Shown: positions 1 to 10,338, counted from the first letter of the stretch. The stretch: 64,000 nt of DNA from Collimonas sp. OK307 (GCF_900113705.1 NZ_FOQI01000001.1:310001-374000); one strand, 5' to 3'. The notes: generated by a model from the letters alone, not told the origin. Numbers and translations are program-made.

Positions 1-1297
1 CGCCAAATACCGCTACCCCGAACGCGCCGCCGACCTGCCTGGCGGTATTAAGTACGGCGGATGCGGTTCCCGCCCGAGCCTTCTCGACGCTAGACAATAT
101 CGAGGTCGTCATGGCCGGCACGGCCAACCCCATGCCAGCCGGGATCAGCACGAAACCCGGCAGCATCTGCAAGAAGCTGGCATCTGTCGCAATCCCGACA
201 GATCCGAGTAAGCCGTACCCCAAGGCGCCGATAAAACCGCCCAGCACCATCGGCAAACGTATGCCGGCACGCCCGATCAGCCAGCCGCTGACCAGGTTCG
301 ACAGAATGAAGGTGCCCGTCAGCGGCAAAAACGCCAGGCCCGCTTGCATCGGGTTGTAGCCCTGAACTTTTTGCAGATAAAAACTGATCACGAAAATCAC
401 GCCGTAATAGGAAAAATTCACAAACACTCCAAACAGGACGGCCGCTGTAAAACTGGTCTGGTGAAAAAAATTCAAAGGCAGCATCGGATGCGCCACCTTC
501 TTTTCTACCATGATGAAAGCAGCGCCGGCGACCACCGCCAGGCAGAACCCGGACAACACCAGCGGATGCCCTAAGCCTAACGGGTGAAGCTCGATCACCG
601 CGCCAACCAGTCCGGTCAGTGCAAAAATCGCCAGTACCTGCCCCAGGAAATCGAAGGAATGCGTGTGTTGTTTGGCTGCCATGGCCGGCACCACGCGCAT
701 GGTCAACATGAAACCCAGGATGCAAATCGGAATATTCACCCAAAAAATACTGCGCCATCCGGCGATCGCTAACAACAAACCGCCTAGCACCGGTCCGGCG
801 GCAATCGAGACGCCGCCTGCCGCGGTCCAGAGGCCGATGGCTTTGGCTAGTAACTTCTTGTCGTGAGCACAAGCACGATTCAAGATAGCCAAAGAGCTAG
901 GCACCAGCAACGCCGCGCCGATTCCCTGGATGGCCCGGGCGATATTCAGGAAGGTGGCATTGGGCGATAACCCGCAGGCGGCCGAAGCCACGGCAAACAA
1001 CAGGAAACCTGCAAGGAACAACCGCTTGGAACCGAATTTGTCGCCCAAAGCCCCGGCCGACAATAGAAACACGGCAAAACCGAGGGTGTAGGCATCCACC
1101 ACCCACTGCAAGGCCGAGACGCGCGCGTTCAAATCGGCGCCGATCTGCGGCAATGCAACGTTGACGATGGTGATATCCAGCTGCACGATGATAAAGGCGA
1201 AACTGCTGGCCGCGATGGTCCAGCCTACTGCCGGCGTGGGCACTTTCGCAACGGCGGTGGCGCTATCCAGTACTTGCACCGGTTGGGGAGATGTCAT
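1..1297 (-). CDS. MFS drug exporter, DHA2 (EmrB/QacA-like) family, partial
   Basis: A proton-driven multidrug exporter of the inner membrane, seen from its start codon to the window edge (432 codons); the 3' end lies outside. The translation begins MTSPQPVQVLDSA and then shows alternating hydrophobic helices. Family motifs seen are LDITIVNVALPQI in helix 1, WVVDAYTL in helix 2, GDKFGSKR in the 2-3 loop (motif A), and AGPVLGGLL (motif C of antiporters). The 14-helix DHA2 layout is inferred because only about 12 helices are visible. The start at 1297 follows TGGAG and lies 92 bases from the divergent ArsR-type regulator, its probable controller. The substrate cannot be told from sequence. Confidence 0.9.
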   Translation of the reverse strand, partial: MTSPQPVQVLDSATAVAKVPTPAVGWTIAASSFAFIIVQLDITIVNVALPQIGADLNARVSALQWVVDAYTLGFAVFLLSAGALGDKFGSKRLFLAGFLLFAVASAACGLSPNATFLNIARAIQGIGAALLVPSSLAILNRACAHDKKLLAKAIGLWTAAGGVSIAAGPVLGGLLLAIAGWRSIFWVNIPICILGFMLTMRVVPAMAAKQHTHSFDFLGQVLAIFALTGLVGAVIELHPLGLGHPLVLSGFCLAVVAGAAFIMVEKKVAHPMLPLNFFHQTSFTAAVLFGVFVNFSYYGVIFVISFYLQKVQGYNPMQAGLAFLPLTGTFILSNLVSGWLIGRAGIRLPMVLGGFIGALGYGLLGSVGIATDASFLQMLPGFVLIPAGMGLAVPAMTTSILSSVEKARAGTASAVLNTARQVGGAFGVAVFG

Positions 1298-1389
1298 TGC
1301 AGCGGCTCCATTGCATAAGTGAACAAGTCCCAATTTTGAGCCAGTTGCAGCCGCTTGTCACACAACAACAGTACGGTTACCATCAAACT

Positions 1390-2079
1390 ATGAACGACGA
1401 ACCCGACCTCAGCCGGCTGGCCCGCACCATCGGCGATCCGACCCGCATCCGCATGCTGTCGCTGCTGATGGAAGGCCGCGCCCTGACCGCCAAGGAGCTG
1501 GCATACGGCACCGAAATCAAGCCGGCCACTGCGACCACGCATTTGCGCCAGCTGCTGGACGACAGACTGCTCGACATGACGACCCAGGGCCGGCACAAAT
1601 ACTTTCGGCTGGCCTCGCCGGAGGTGGCGCGCCTGATCGAATCGTTGATGGTATTTGCGCCGAAACGCAAGCGTATCGGCCCGACCACCGGCAACGACGC
1701 CATCTGCACCGCACGCTTCTGCTATGACCATCTGGCAGGGAAACTCGGCACCCGCTTGACCGAGGTGCTGCTTGAACGCGGTTTGTTGAATGCCGACGAC
1801 GGTATATTCTCACTGTCAGCGCAAGGCGAAACCTGGTTCAACGACCTTGGGATCGATACCGCTGAACTAAGGAAGAGCCGACGCCAATTTGCCTATCCTT
1901 GCCTGGACTGGAGCGAACGCCGGGATCATCTGGCCGGCGCCTTGGGAGCAAAGCTGGCGAAACGAATGATCGAGCTCGGCTGGCTGACCAGGACCAAAAA
2001 TTCTCGCGTGGTTGGCATCACGCCGGAAGGGTGTACCGCGTTGGCGGAACAGCTCGGGATTGCGCTGCACCAGGAGTAA
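1390..2079 (+). CDS. ArsR-family winged-helix regulator
   Basis: A 229-residue DNA-binding repressor-type protein. Residues 1-80 form a winged helix of the ArsR type (DPTRIRMLSLLMEGRALTA, then a recognition region around PATATTHLRQL). The longer C-terminal part has the conserved pattern C..RFCYDHLAGKLG seen in a subgroup of ArsR proteins, where cysteines may sense a ligand (inference). An upstream in-frame ATG at 1291 would overlap the divergent exporter's start, so the ATG at 1390 is preferred. The gene is divergent from the MFS exporter and 39 bases upstream of the DMT transporter, so it may control either or both. The effector is unknown. Confidence 0.88.
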   Translation: MNDEPDLSRLARTIGDPTRIRMLSLLMEGRALTAKELAYGTEIKPATATTHLRQLLDDRLLDMTTQGRHKYFRLASPEVARLIESLMVFAPKRKRIGPTTGNDAICTARFCYDHLAGKLGTRLTEVLLERGLLNADDGIFSLSAQGETWFNDLGIDTAELRKSRRQFAYPCLDWSERRDHLAGALGAKLAKRMIELGWLTRTKNSRVVGITPEGCTALAEQLGIALHQE

Positions 2080-2118
2080 ACGGCGTGGCAAACAAATGTA
2101 AGATTCAAGGAAAAACCC

Positions 2119-3177
2119 ATGCATCAAGGTGTTCTCTTCGCATTGCTGGCCGCGGCCCTGTTTGGCGCCAGCACGCCGTTTTCGAAGCTGCTTGTGGGGC
2201 AAGTCTCACCGGTCATGCTGGCTGGCCTGCTATATCTCGGCAGCGGTCTCGGCTTATCGCTCTGGCATGGAGTACGACGCGCGCTTTTGCGTAATCAAGC
2301 TGGCGGCAACGGATTGTCCAAAGCCGACCTGCCGTGGCTCGGCGCGGCGATTTTAAGCGGCGGAATCTGCGGCCCGATCCTGCTGATGCTAGGCCTTTCA
2401 ATCACCCCTGCCTCCAGTGCCTCCTTATTGTTGAATATGGAAGGCGTCCTGACAGCGGCCCTTGCATGGTTTGTTTTCAAGGAAAATTTCGATCGCCGGA
2501 TTGTGCTGGGAATGCTCGTCATCGTGCTGGCCGGGATTCTGCTGTCGTGGCAGCAAGTACCGGAGTTTGGCGTTCCATGGGGACCTTTGGCGATTCTGGC
2601 AGCTTGCCTGTGCTGGGCAGTCGACAATAACCTGACGCGCAAGATCTCCGCCAGCGATGCGGTCCAGATCGCCGCGCTCAAAGGCTTGGTCGCTGGTGTC
2701 GCCAACCTGAGCCTGGCCTTGCTGCTGGGTGCGCAATTACCGGCGGTCGCCAGTATCGGCGCCGCCGCGCTCATCGGCTTTTGCGGGTACGGCGTCAGTC
2801 TGGTGCTGTTCGTTTTGGCGTTGCGCCACCTGGGCAGCGCCAGGACCGGCGCCTACTTTTCGGCAGCGCCATTCATCGGCGCCGCGATTTCCCTGCTGGT
2901 GTTGCATGACACGGTGGGCGGCTTGTTCTGGCTGGCCGCGGGACTGATGGGAGTCGGCATCTGGTTGCACCTGACTGAACGCCACCAGCATCCGCATACG
3001 CATGAAGAAACCGAGCATGCGCACAGCCACCGGCACGCTCCAGGCGATCCCCACCACCAGCATCAACACGACTTTGACTGGGATGGCCGCGAACCGCACA
3101 GCCACCCTCACCGCCATTTACCTATCAGCCATAGCCACGCGCATTACCCGGACATACACCATCGGCATAGCCACTAA
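2119..3177 (+). CDS. DMT/EamA-family exporter with His-rich C-terminal tail
   Basis: A 352-residue inner-membrane transporter of the drug/metabolite family. There are ten hydrophobic segments between residues 1 and about 285 in two EamA halves, with the typical start LLAAALFGASTPFSKLL. From about residue 290 the chain becomes hydrophilic and extremely rich in histidine, alternating with Asp, Glu and Pro to the last residue (HRHSH). Such tails bind divalent metals in other transporters, so a metal-sensing or metal-handling role is possible but unproven. It lies 39 bases after the ArsR gene in the same direction and converges with the peroxiredoxin, 17 bases away. Confidence 0.88.
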   Translation: MHQGVLFALLAAALFGASTPFSKLLVGQVSPVMLAGLLYLGSGLGLSLWHGVRRALLRNQAGGNGLSKADLPWLGAAILSGGICGPILLMLGLSITPASSASLLLNMEGVLTAALAWFVFKENFDRRIVLGMLVIVLAGILLSWQQVPEFGVPWGPLAILAACLCWAVDNNLTRKISASDAVQIAALKGLVAGVANLSLALLLGAQLPAVASIGAAALIGFCGYGVSLVLFVLALRHLGSARTGAYFSAAPFIGAAISLLVLHDTVGGLFWLAAGLMGVGIWLHLTERHQHPHTHEETEHAHSHRHAPGDPHHQHQHDFDWDGREPHSHPHRHLPISHSHAHYPDIHHRHSH

Positions 3178-3194
3178 GCTTATGCGCCAAGCCT

Positions 3195-3848
3195 TTACTT
3201 CGGTTGCGACACGACCCGTAAATACGGTTTCAATGTCTTGAAGCCCTGCGGGTATTTCTTTTTGGCGTCCTCGTCGGACACCGAGGTGGGAATAATGACG
3301 TCTTCACCGGGTTTCCAGTTCACCGGCGTCGCCACAGTGTGTTTGGCGTTCAGCTGAATCGAATCGAGCAAACGCAGCACCTCATCGAAATTTCGGCCCG
3401 AGCTCATCGGATAGACCAGCATTGCCTTGACCTTCTTGTCCGGTCCGACGATGAATACCGAGCGCACGGTGGCGTTGTCAGCCGCGCTGCGCTGCCCGCC
3501 GCTGGCATTGGGATGAATCATGTCGTAGAGTTTCGCGACCGTCAGGTCGGCATCGCCGATCATCGGATAATTGACCGCATGGCCTTGCGTCTCTTCAATA
3601 TCCTTGAGCCAGGCATTGTGGTCGCTGACGGGATCCACACTTAGTCCCATGATCTTGGTGTTGCGTTTGTCAAACTCCGGTTTCAGGCGCGCCATGTAGC
3701 CCAGCTCGGTAGTACAGACGGGGGTGAAATCTTTCGGGTGGGAAAACAGGATGGCCCACTGATCCCCGATCCACTCGTGAAAGTTGATCTTTCCTTCAGT
3801 GGTTTCAGCAGTAAAATCCGGCGCTACGTCACCTATGCGAATTGTCAT
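3195..3848 (-). CDS. 1-Cys peroxiredoxin (Prx6 / LsfA type)
   Basis: A 217-residue thiol peroxidase of the cytoplasm that reduces hydrogen peroxide and organic hydroperoxides. The active-site segment HPKDFTPVCTTELG places the peroxidatic cysteine at residue 45. No second cysteine is present, which fits the 1-Cys Prx6 group rather than AhpC. Length and the long C-terminal domain after residue 150 also fit Prx6 (about 220 residues). It stands alone on the minus strand, and its upstream region is shared with the copper operon, which reads the other way from 4095. Confidence 0.95.
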   Translation of the reverse strand: MTIRIGDVAPDFTAETTEGKINFHEWIGDQWAILFSHPKDFTPVCTTELGYMARLKPEFDKRNTKIMGLSVDPVSDHNAWLKDIEETQGHAVNYPMIGDADLTVAKLYDMIHPNASGGQRSAADNATVRSVFIVGPDKKVKAMLVYPMSSGRNFDEVLRLLDSIQLNAKHTVATPVNWKPGEDVIIPTSVSDEDAKKKYPQGFKTLKPYLRVVSQPK

Positions 3849-4014
3849 TTTCAGCCTCCGTTATGTGTGATGGGCTTGTCAAACTCTGCGTGCAGAGCCC
3901 CAACTGAGCAGCCTGGAACAACCATTCTAGTCAATCGGCCTGGGTTTCATAGACATCTCTACAGACTTCTCTAAATAGTTGCCAGTGGAAACCAAATAGT
4001 TCTTGACCTTCCTA

Positions 4015-4032
4015 CAGGGGTAACCCTGACAA
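4015..4032. promoter_or_regulatory. Palindrome and TGACAA element upstream of cus operon
   Basis: CAGGG-GTAA-CCCTG at 4015-4028 is a perfect dyad. It merges into TGACAA (4027-4032), a hexamer that recurs at 4043-4048 inside the -35 element, 16 bases later. The position, 10 to 30 bases upstream of the -35, suits an activator site. No copper regulator gene is in the window to pair with it. Confidence 0.4.
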
Positions 4033-4041
4033 TGCGCTAGC

Positions 4042-4071
4042 TTGACAACAAATATCGTTGCTACGTACTAT
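4042..4071 (+). promoter_or_regulatory. Sigma-70-like promoter of the cus operon
   Basis: TTGACA at 4042-4047 is a perfect -35. TACTAT at 4066-4071 is a good -10, with an 18-base spacer. The predicted start of transcription, near 4078, leaves a short leader before the ATG at 4095. Confidence 0.6.
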
Positions 4072-4094
4072 AAATAAAGCAAAAATTACAAACA

Positions 4095-4499
4095 ATGAAA
4101 TTTTCCCGCTCATCCCGCCTGATTGCCGCACTTATCGTGCTGGTCAGCATGCTGTTCATGCAGCTTGCCATGGCGGGTTACGCCTGTCCGAGTTCCAACA
4201 CAGGGCAAATCGACGATTCGATGTCGATGTCCGTGGAGAGTGACCAGGCGATGAGCGATTGCGTGGGCGTGGACAAGGAGCAACCAAGTCTCTGCCACGC
4301 CAATGGCCAGGCAGGCAACCAGTCGCTGGACCGGCCATCTGTGCCACCTGTGCAACCCTTTATCGCTGCCGCACTGACGCTGGTATTCCAGAATATCGAG
4401 ATCGTCGACCACTCCAGCGACGTCCAACCCAATTCTCTTCTTTTGGCGCGATCCACAGCGCCACCGCTGTCTATACGAAACTGCTGTTTCCGCATTTAA
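4095..4499 (+). CDS. Small secreted protein of the copper efflux operon
   Basis: A 134-residue protein of unknown function. It has a clear signal peptide (basic start MKFSRSSR, hydrophobic core, cleavage near AMAGYA at residue 28). The mature part is about 106 residues with Cys 31 in YACPSS, Met- and Asp-rich stretches (DDSMSMSVESDQAMSDC), and a conserved-looking end APPLSIRNCCFRI with two adjacent cysteines. Similar small Cys/Met proteins often open copper efflux operons in Burkholderiales, so a periplasmic copper-binding role is inferred. It sits directly behind the promoter at 4042-4071 and 75 bases before cusC. Confidence 0.75.
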   Translation: MKFSRSSRLIAALIVLVSMLFMQLAMAGYACPSSNTGQIDDSMSMSVESDQAMSDCVGVDKEQPSLCHANGQAGNQSLDRPSVPPVQPFIAAALTLVFQNIEIVDHSSDVQPNSLLLARSTAPPLSIRNCCFRI

Positions 4500-4574
4500 C
4501 TCCCCAGATCGCCTAGTCCGCCATCGTCGTGCCTTGTGCATGTCCGACGTTGTCTATTGCTATCTGGAGGTTTC

Positions 4575-5924
4575 ATGTCATCCCTGCTGTCACTTCCGCA
4601 TGTTGCACACTATCCGGTGCGCAATGCGGTTCTTCGTTTTTTCGTAAAATCCAGCCTCGCCGCACTGGCCGGTTGGCTGATGCTGGCGGCCAACGTCTAC
4701 GCGGTTGAAGCACCACTCACACTCGCCGAGGCCCAGCGCCGCGCCGTAGAACGTTCGCGCCAACTTACAGCACAGGATTATTCTATCGCCGCCGCGCGTG
4801 ACATGGCAGTCGCCGCCGGCCAACTACCCGACCCGGTATTGCAGGTTGGCATCGACAATGTGCCGGTTACCGGACGTGACCGTGGCAACCTCAACACTGA
4901 TTTCATGACCCAGCGGCGGGTCGGAGTGATGCAGGAAATTACACGTTCTGACAAACGCCGTTTACGTTCTGATGTATTCGAACTGGAAGCGCAAAAGACC
5001 CTGGCCGAAAAAAAAGCCGCAACGGCTACGATCGAACGCGACACAGCGCTGGCTTGGCTTGAACTCTATTACGCGAATGCAATGGCGGCCGTGGTCGCCG
5101 AACAAGGTGAGCAGGCGAAGCTCGAAATTCAATCGGCCGAAGGCGCCTACCGAGCCGGTCGCGGCAATCAAACCGATGTCATCGCCGCCCGCGACGCGCT
5201 GGCGAAGTTTGATGATCGCGCCAGCGAGATCCGGCGCCGCGTGCGCAATGCCAATACCATGCTGGCACGCTGGATTGGTAATGTTTCGGGTGTTTCTTTG
5301 GCCGACAAGCCAGTTACCGATACCGTCCGGGTGAATCCGGCGATGCTCGACGATACCATTGCGCACCATCCGCAAATGGTCGTCCTGGCGAAGCAAATCG
5401 CCGTCGCCGAGACGCAAGCCAAGATCGCGAAAGCCAATGAAAAAGCGGATTGGAGTGTAGAAGTGTCATTCCAGCAACGCGCGGCGCCTTTTTCCAACAT
5501 GGTGTCCGTCGGCCTGTCGATTCCGCTGCAATGGGATCGCGAAAATCGCCAGGATCGCGAACTTTCTTCCAAACTGGCGCAGGTGGAGCAAGCCAAGGCC
5601 GAGCGTGAGGAAATGTTGCGCGCAAATATGGCCAAGATCCGCACCCAGGTCGACGAATGGCAAAACGACCGGGAACGTTATGCCCGCTACGAACATGAAC
5701 TGATCCCGCTGGCAAATCAACGCACGCTGGCTGCGATCACTGCTTACAGCGGCGGCAAAACCAGTCTGGCTGATGTTCTTGCGGCACGTCGCAATGTGAT
5801 CGACGTTCGCATTCAGGCATTGCAACTGGCAACCGAAACCGACCGCTTGTGGGCCCAGCTCAATTTTCTCTTTCCTGCCGACGACGTAACGACGCATTCC
5901 GGGATGAACAAGGACACCCAATGA
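4575..5924 (+). CDS. cusC: CusC-like outer-membrane efflux channel (TolC family)
   Basis: A 449-residue TolC-type channel that carries Cu(I)/Ag(I) across the outer membrane as part of the Cus tripartite pump. The N-terminus has a hydrophobic export signal. The mature part begins LTLAEAQRRAVERSRQL and is long alpha-helical/coiled-coil, with the repeated OEP domain halves (about residues 55-240 and 260-440). The ATG at 4575 is chosen because GGAGG lies just before it; an in-frame ATG at 4536 has no such site. The stop overlaps the cusB ATG by 4 bases, so translation is coupled. Confidence 0.88.
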   Translation: MSSLLSLPHVAHYPVRNAVLRFFVKSSLAALAGWLMLAANVYAVEAPLTLAEAQRRAVERSRQLTAQDYSIAAARDMAVAAGQLPDPVLQVGIDNVPVTGRDRGNLNTDFMTQRRVGVMQEITRSDKRRLRSDVFELEAQKTLAEKKAATATIERDTALAWLELYYANAMAAVVAEQGEQAKLEIQSAEGAYRAGRGNQTDVIAARDALAKFDDRASEIRRRVRNANTMLARWIGNVSGVSLADKPVTDTVRVNPAMLDDTIAHHPQMVVLAKQIAVAETQAKIAKANEKADWSVEVSFQQRAAPFSNMVSVGLSIPLQWDRENRQDRELSSKLAQVEQAKAEREEMLRANMAKIRTQVDEWQNDRERYARYEHELIPLANQRTLAAITAYSGGKTSLADVLAARRNVIDVRIQALQLATETDRLWAQLNFLFPADDVTTHSGMNKDTQ

Positions 5925-7207
5925 AAAACAAGAAACTATTCCTCGCCGCCGCGATTGCTACCATTACCGCTCTTCTCGGAACAACCGGCTACGGCCTGTA
6001 CCGGGCTGGCATGAATCACGGCAAGGAGCTCACCACTTCATCCCGGGCCAACGACCCGGCGGCCGGCGACTCTGCGAAAAAAGTGCTGTATTGGCACGAC
6101 CCGATGGTGCCGGGTCAGAAATTCGACAAGCCGGGCAAGTCGCCGTTCATGGATATGCAATTGGTCCCGGTATATGCCAATGATGCCGATCCTGGCGGCG
6201 ACGATGGCAAGGTCAAAATCAGTCCGAGGGTGGAGCAAAATCTCGGCATACGCACTGCCGAAGTCACCAGAGGTAATTTGGCGTCCGTAGTCGTTGCCGT
6301 GGGTAGCGTGGCATACAACGAGCGCGACGTCGCTGTGGTACAGGCACGCAGCAATGGATTCGTAGAACGGCTGTATGCACGCGCGCCACTCGACCCGGTG
6401 CGCAAGGGACAGGCGTTGGCTGAATTGTATGTACCTGAATGGGTGGCAGCGCAGGAAGAGTATCTATCGGTCAAGCGCATGCAGGGAAATGACATGGAGG
6501 GCCTGCTTGGCGGTGCCCGCCAGCGCATGCGCCTGGTCGGCATGACGGATGACCAGATACGCCTGGTGGAATCGAGTGGCAAGGTACAGGCTCGCCTGAG
6601 CATTCTCGCTCCTATCGGCGGCGTGGTCTCGGAGCTGGCGGTGCGCGAAGGCATGACCGTGATGGCTGGCGCACCGATGTTCAAAATCAACGGCCTTGGC
6701 ACGATTTGGGTCAATGCCGATGTGCCGGAGAGCATGGCGGCACAGGTGCGCCCGGGAAATGCAGTCGAAGCGCGCACGCCGGCATTGCAAGGAACGGTAT
6801 TTAAAGGCAAGGTCAGCGCGATTCTGCCGGATGTGAATCCGGCTACCCGTACGCTCAAGGCGCGCATCGAGTTGGCCAATCCGTCCGGCCAGCTGGTGCC
6901 GGGTATGTTTGCGACGATCAACTTTTCGCCCACCGCGCGCAAGGATGTCTTGCTGGTACCGACTGAAGCAGTAATTCAGACGGGAACCCGCAGCGTCGTC
7001 ATGGTAGCGGAAGGTAACGGCAAATTCCTCCCGGTCGCCGTTGAAATCGGCAGCGAGACCAATGGCCAGACTGAAATCCGCAAAGGATTGGACGCGGGAC
7101 AACAGGTCGTCGTCTCCGGCCAGTTCCTGATCGATTCCGAAGCCAGTCTGAAGGGTGCCGAAACACGCATGGAGGTCATGTCCACACCACCAGGAGCTGC
7201 GCAATGA
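5921..7207 (+). CDS. cusB: CusB-like periplasmic adaptor (membrane fusion protein)
   Basis: A 428-residue adaptor joining the inner-membrane pump to the channel. A single N-terminal membrane anchor is followed at about residues 45-80 by a heavy-metal-binding segment ([10 protein letters not shown], then [11 protein letters not shown]). Barrel-sandwich and beta-barrel regions follow. Methionines in the metal-binding segment suit monovalent copper or silver. It overlaps cusC by 4 bases at its start and cusA by 4 bases at its end. The ATG at 5921 is preferred over an in-frame ATG at 5849 inside cusC. Confidence 0.93.
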   Translation: MKNKKLFLAAAIATITALLGTTGYGLYRAGMNHGKELTTSSRANDPAAGDSAKKVLYWHDPMVPGQKFDKPGKSPFMDMQLVPVYANDADPGGDDGKVKISPRVEQNLGIRTAEVTRGNLASVVVAVGSVAYNERDVAVVQARSNGFVERLYARAPLDPVRKGQALAELYVPEWVAAQEEYLSVKRMQGNDMEGLLGGARQRMRLVGMTDDQIRLVESSGKVQARLSILAPIGGVVSELAVREGMTVMAGAPMFKINGLGTIWVNADVPESMAAQVRPGNAVEARTPALQGTVFKGKVSAILPDVNPATRTLKARIELANPSGQLVPGMFATINFSPTARKDVLLVPTEAVIQTGTRSVVMVAEGNGKFLPVAVEIGSETNGQTEIRKGLDAGQQVVVSGQFLIDSEASLKGAETRMEVMSTPPGAAQ

Positions 7208-10200
7208 TCGCCAAGCTGATCCGCTGGTCCATCGTTAATCGCTTCCTGGTGCTACTGGCGACGCTGATGGTGACGGCCTGGGGCATTTGGTCGCTGGCAC
7301 GCACGCCGCTGGACGCCATTCCTGATTTATCGGATGTACAAGTCATTATCCGCACCAGCTATCCTGGCCAGGCGCCCCAGATAGTCGAGAACCAGGTCAC
7401 CTATCCGCTGACCACCACCATGCTGTCGGTGCCAGGCGCAAAGACGGTGCGTGGCTACTCGTTTTTTGGCGATTCCTTTGTCTATGTCCTGTTCGAAGAT
7501 GGCACCGATCCTTACTGGGCCCGTTCACGGGTGCTGGAATACTTGAACCAGGTGCAGTCGCGCCTGCCGCCGCAAGCTAAAACCGCGCTCGGACCGGATG
7601 CCACCGGCGTCGGCTGGGTCTACGAATACGCACTGGTCGATCATAGCCGCAAGATGGATCTGTCGCAGTTGCGTGCCTTGCAGGACTGGTTTCTGAAGTA
7701 CGAGCTGAAAGCCGTGCCGAATGTCTCGGAGGTAGCCAGTATCGGCGGCATGGTGCGTCAGTATCAGATCGTGCTGGATCCGGACAAGATGCGCGCCTAC
7801 AACATCCCGCACGGCAAGATCATCGACGCGGTGCAGAAAGCCAACCAGGAAACCGGCGGTTCCGTGTTGGAACTGGGTGAGGCCGAATACATGGTGCGCG
7901 CATCCGGGTATCTGAAATCGCTGGACGATTTCCGCAAGATTCCGTTGATGACGACCGATGCCGGGGTATCGGTGCGGCTGGGCGATGTCGCCCGCGTCCA
8001 GGTGGGGCCGGAGATGCGGCGCGGGATTGCCGAGCTGAACGGCGAAGGTGAAGTCGCCGGCGGCGTCATCATCATGCGCTCCGGTAAAAATGCGCTTGAA
8101 ACCATCGATGCCGTGAAAGCCAAGCTGGAGAAATTGAAGGCGAGCTTGCCGCCCGGTGTCGAAATCATCACAACCTATGACCGCTCGAACCTGATCAAGC
8201 GCGCTGTCACCAACCTGAAAGAAAAACTGATCGAGGAATTCATCGTGGTCGCCGTGGTGTGCGCCATCTTCCTGTTCCACATCCGCTCGGCGCTGGTTGC
8301 CATCATCACGCTGCCGATCGGCATCCTGATCGCCTTTATCGTCATGTATTACCAGGGAGTTAATGCCAACATCATGTCGCTGGGCGGGATTGCTATCGCG
8401 GTCGGCGCCATGGTCGATGCCGCGGTGGTGATGATCGAAAATGCCCACAAGCATATCGAGGCCTGGAGCCATGCGCATCCCGGCGAGAAATTGCAAGGCA
8501 ATGATCACTGGCGCGTCATTGGCGACGCCGCTGCCGAAGTGGGTCCGGCGCTGTTCTTCTCGCTATTGATTATTGTGCTCTCGTTCATTCCGGTGTTTAC
8601 GCTGGAAGCGCAGGAGGGACGATTATTCTCCCCACTTGCTTTTACCAAAACCTACGCGATGGCAGCGGCGGCCGGGTTGGCGGTGACATTGATTCCAGTC
8701 TTGATGGGCTATTTGATTCGCGGCAAAATCCCGAATGAGCAAAAGAATCCGCTCAATCGTTTCCTGATCGCGCTGTATCGCCCCTTGCTAGATATCGTGT
8801 TGTGCTTCCCGAAATGGACTTTGTCAGGTGCGGTGTTGGTGGCCGCTGTGACGGTGTGGCCCATGACCCGGCTCGGCGGCGAGTTCATGCCGCCATTGGA
8901 TGAAGGTGATGTCTTGTATATGCCGTCGGCGCTGCCCGGGCTGTCGGCCGGCAAGGTGCAGCAATTGTTGCAACAGACCGATCGGCTGATCAAAACCGTG
9001 CCTGAAGTACAAAGTGTGTTCGGCAAAGCCGGCCGCGCGGAGAGCGCCACCGATCCGGCGCCGCTGGAAATGTTTGAAACCATGATCCAGTTCAAGCCGC
9101 ACGACCAGTGGCGGCCCGGCATGACGCCCGACAAACTGATCCAGGAACTGGACCGCGTCGCCAAGGTACCCGGGCTTTCGAACATCTGGGTGCCGCCGAT
9201 ACGCAATCGGATCGATATGCTGGCGACCGGCATCAAAAGTCCGGTCGGGGTCAAGGTCGCAGGGGTAAGCCTGCAGGAAATCGACCGTATTACCGGCGAA
9301 ATAGAACGCGCCGTCAAGCACGTACCGGGGGTATCGTCGGCGCTGGCCGAGCGTTTGAACGGCGGCCGGTATATCGATGTAAACATCGACCGCGATGCGG
9401 CAGCCCGCTACGGTTTGAATATTTCGGACGTACAAAGTGTCGTATCGGCGGCGATTGGCGGCGACAACATCGGCGAAACCGTAGAGGGATTGCAACGCTT
9501 CCCGATCAACGTACGTTATCCACGCGAGGTACGCGACTCTGTCGAAAAATTGCGCCAGCTACCGGTGCTGACAGAGCGCGGCGCCCAAATCCAGTTGGTC
9601 GATGTCGCGGCGATTCGCATCAACGACGGCCCGCCGATGCTCAAAAGCGAAAATGCACGTCTGTCGGGTTGGGTTTATGTCGATATCCGTGATCGCGACC
9701 TGAGCTCCACCGTTCACGACATGCAGCAAGTTGTGGCGAAGGAAGTTAAATTGCCGGCCGGTTACTCGATCGCCTGGTCAGGACAGTTCGAATATCTGGA
9801 GCGCGCCACCGCCAGACTAAAAATCGTGGTACCTGCCACCTTGCTGATTATTTTTGTCCTGCTGTACGTGACTTTCAAGCGTTTCGACGAAGCAGCCTTG
9901 ATCATGGGGACATTGCCGTTTGCACTTGCTGGCGGTATCTGGCTGTTGTGGCTGCTTGACTATCACCTGTCGGTCGCCGGTGGCGTCGGCTTCATTGCAC
10001 TGGCCGGCGTATCAGCGGAATTTGGCGTGATCATGTTGCTGTATTTGAAACAGGCCTGGGAACAACGGCAGGCCAGCGGCAAAGGCAGCGAAGCCGATCT
10101 GCTCGATGCGATACGCGAAGGCGCGGTATTGCGGGTACGGCCCAAGGCGATGACGGTAGCCGTCATCATCGCCGGCCTGGTACCAATCATGCTCGGTGCC

Positions 10201-10338
10201 GGCACCGGATCGGAAGTCATGCAGCGCATTGCCGCACCGATGGTGGGCGGGATGATCACTGCGCCGCTGCTATCGATGTTTGTAGTCCCGGCGGTCTATC
10301 TGCTGTTACGCCGGGGGCAAATTGCCAAGCGCCAATGA
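7204..10338 (+). CDS. cusA: CusA-like Cu(I)/Ag(I) RND efflux pump
   Basis: A 1044-residue proton-driven RND pump of the heavy-metal efflux group. Met573, Met623 and Met672, the three-methionine metal site of E. coli CusA, fall at exactly those residue numbers here. The helix IV proton-relay segment [13 protein letters not shown] has Asp405 and Glu412, the monovalent-metal (CusA) pattern and not the CzcA pattern. Twelve membrane helices and two large periplasmic loops have the usual arrangement. Together these support copper/silver over zinc/cobalt/cadmium. It is coupled to cusB by a 4-base overlap. Confidence 0.95.
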   Translation: MIAKLIRWSIVNRFLVLLATLMVTAWGIWSLARTPLDAIPDLSDVQVIIRTSYPGQAPQIVENQVTYPLTTTMLSVPGAKTVRGYSFFGDSFVYVLFEDGTDPYWARSRVLEYLNQVQSRLPPQAKTALGPDATGVGWVYEYALVDHSRKMDLSQLRALQDWFLKYELKAVPNVSEVASIGGMVRQYQIVLDPDKMRAYNIPHGKIIDAVQKANQETGGSVLELGEAEYMVRASGYLKSLDDFRKIPLMTTDAGVSVRLGDVARVQVGPEMRRGIAELNGEGEVAGGVIIMRSGKNALETIDAVKAKLEKLKASLPPGVEIITTYDRSNLIKRAVTNLKEKLIEEFIVVAVVCAIFLFHIRSALVAIITLPIGILIAFIVMYYQGVNANIMSLGGIAIAVGAMVDAAVVMIENAHKHIEAWSHAHPGEKLQGNDHWRVIGDAAAEVGPALFFSLLIIVLSFIPVFTLEAQEGRLFSPLAFTKTYAMAAAAGLAVTLIPVLMGYLIRGKIPNEQKNPLNRFLIALYRPLLDIVLCFPKWTLSGAVLVAAVTVWPMTRLGGEFMPPLDEGDVLYMPSALPGLSAGKVQQLLQQTDRLIKTVPEVQSVFGKAGRAESATDPAPLEMFETMIQFKPHDQWRPGMTPDKLIQELDRVAKVPGLSNIWVPPIRNRIDMLATGIKSPVGVKVAGVSLQEIDRITGEIERAVKHVPGVSSALAERLNGGRYIDVNIDRDAAARYGLNISDVQSVVSAAIGGDNIGETVEGLQRFPINVRYPREVRDSVEKLRQLPVLTERGAQIQLVDVAAIRINDGPPMLKSENARLSGWVYVDIRDRDLSSTVHDMQQVVAKEVKLPAGYSIAWSGQFEYLERATARLKIVVPATLLIIFVLLYVTFKRFDEAALIMGTLPFALAGGIWLLWLLDYHLSVAGGVGFIALAGVSAEFGVIMLLYLKQAWEQRQASGKGSEADLLDAIREGAVLRVRPKAMTVAVIIAGLVPIMLGAGTGSEVMQRIAAPMVGGMITAPLLSMFVVPAVYLLLRRGQIAKRQ

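Noticed and set aside
90-872. A 260-residue minus-strand open frame inside the first gene
   Set aside because: It is a shadow frame. The true exporter runs in another frame through 1-1297 and has clear MFS motifs.
1291-1389. Upstream extension of the ArsR-type regulator
   Set aside because: It would overlap the exporter's start and codes for sequence without family match; the ATG at 1390 fits the family start.
4003-4033. A MerR/CueR-like promoter TTGACC-N19-GACAAT
   Set aside because: The spacer is of MerR type, but the expected ACCTTCC/GGAAGGT dyad is not symmetrical, and a standard promoter lies just downstream.
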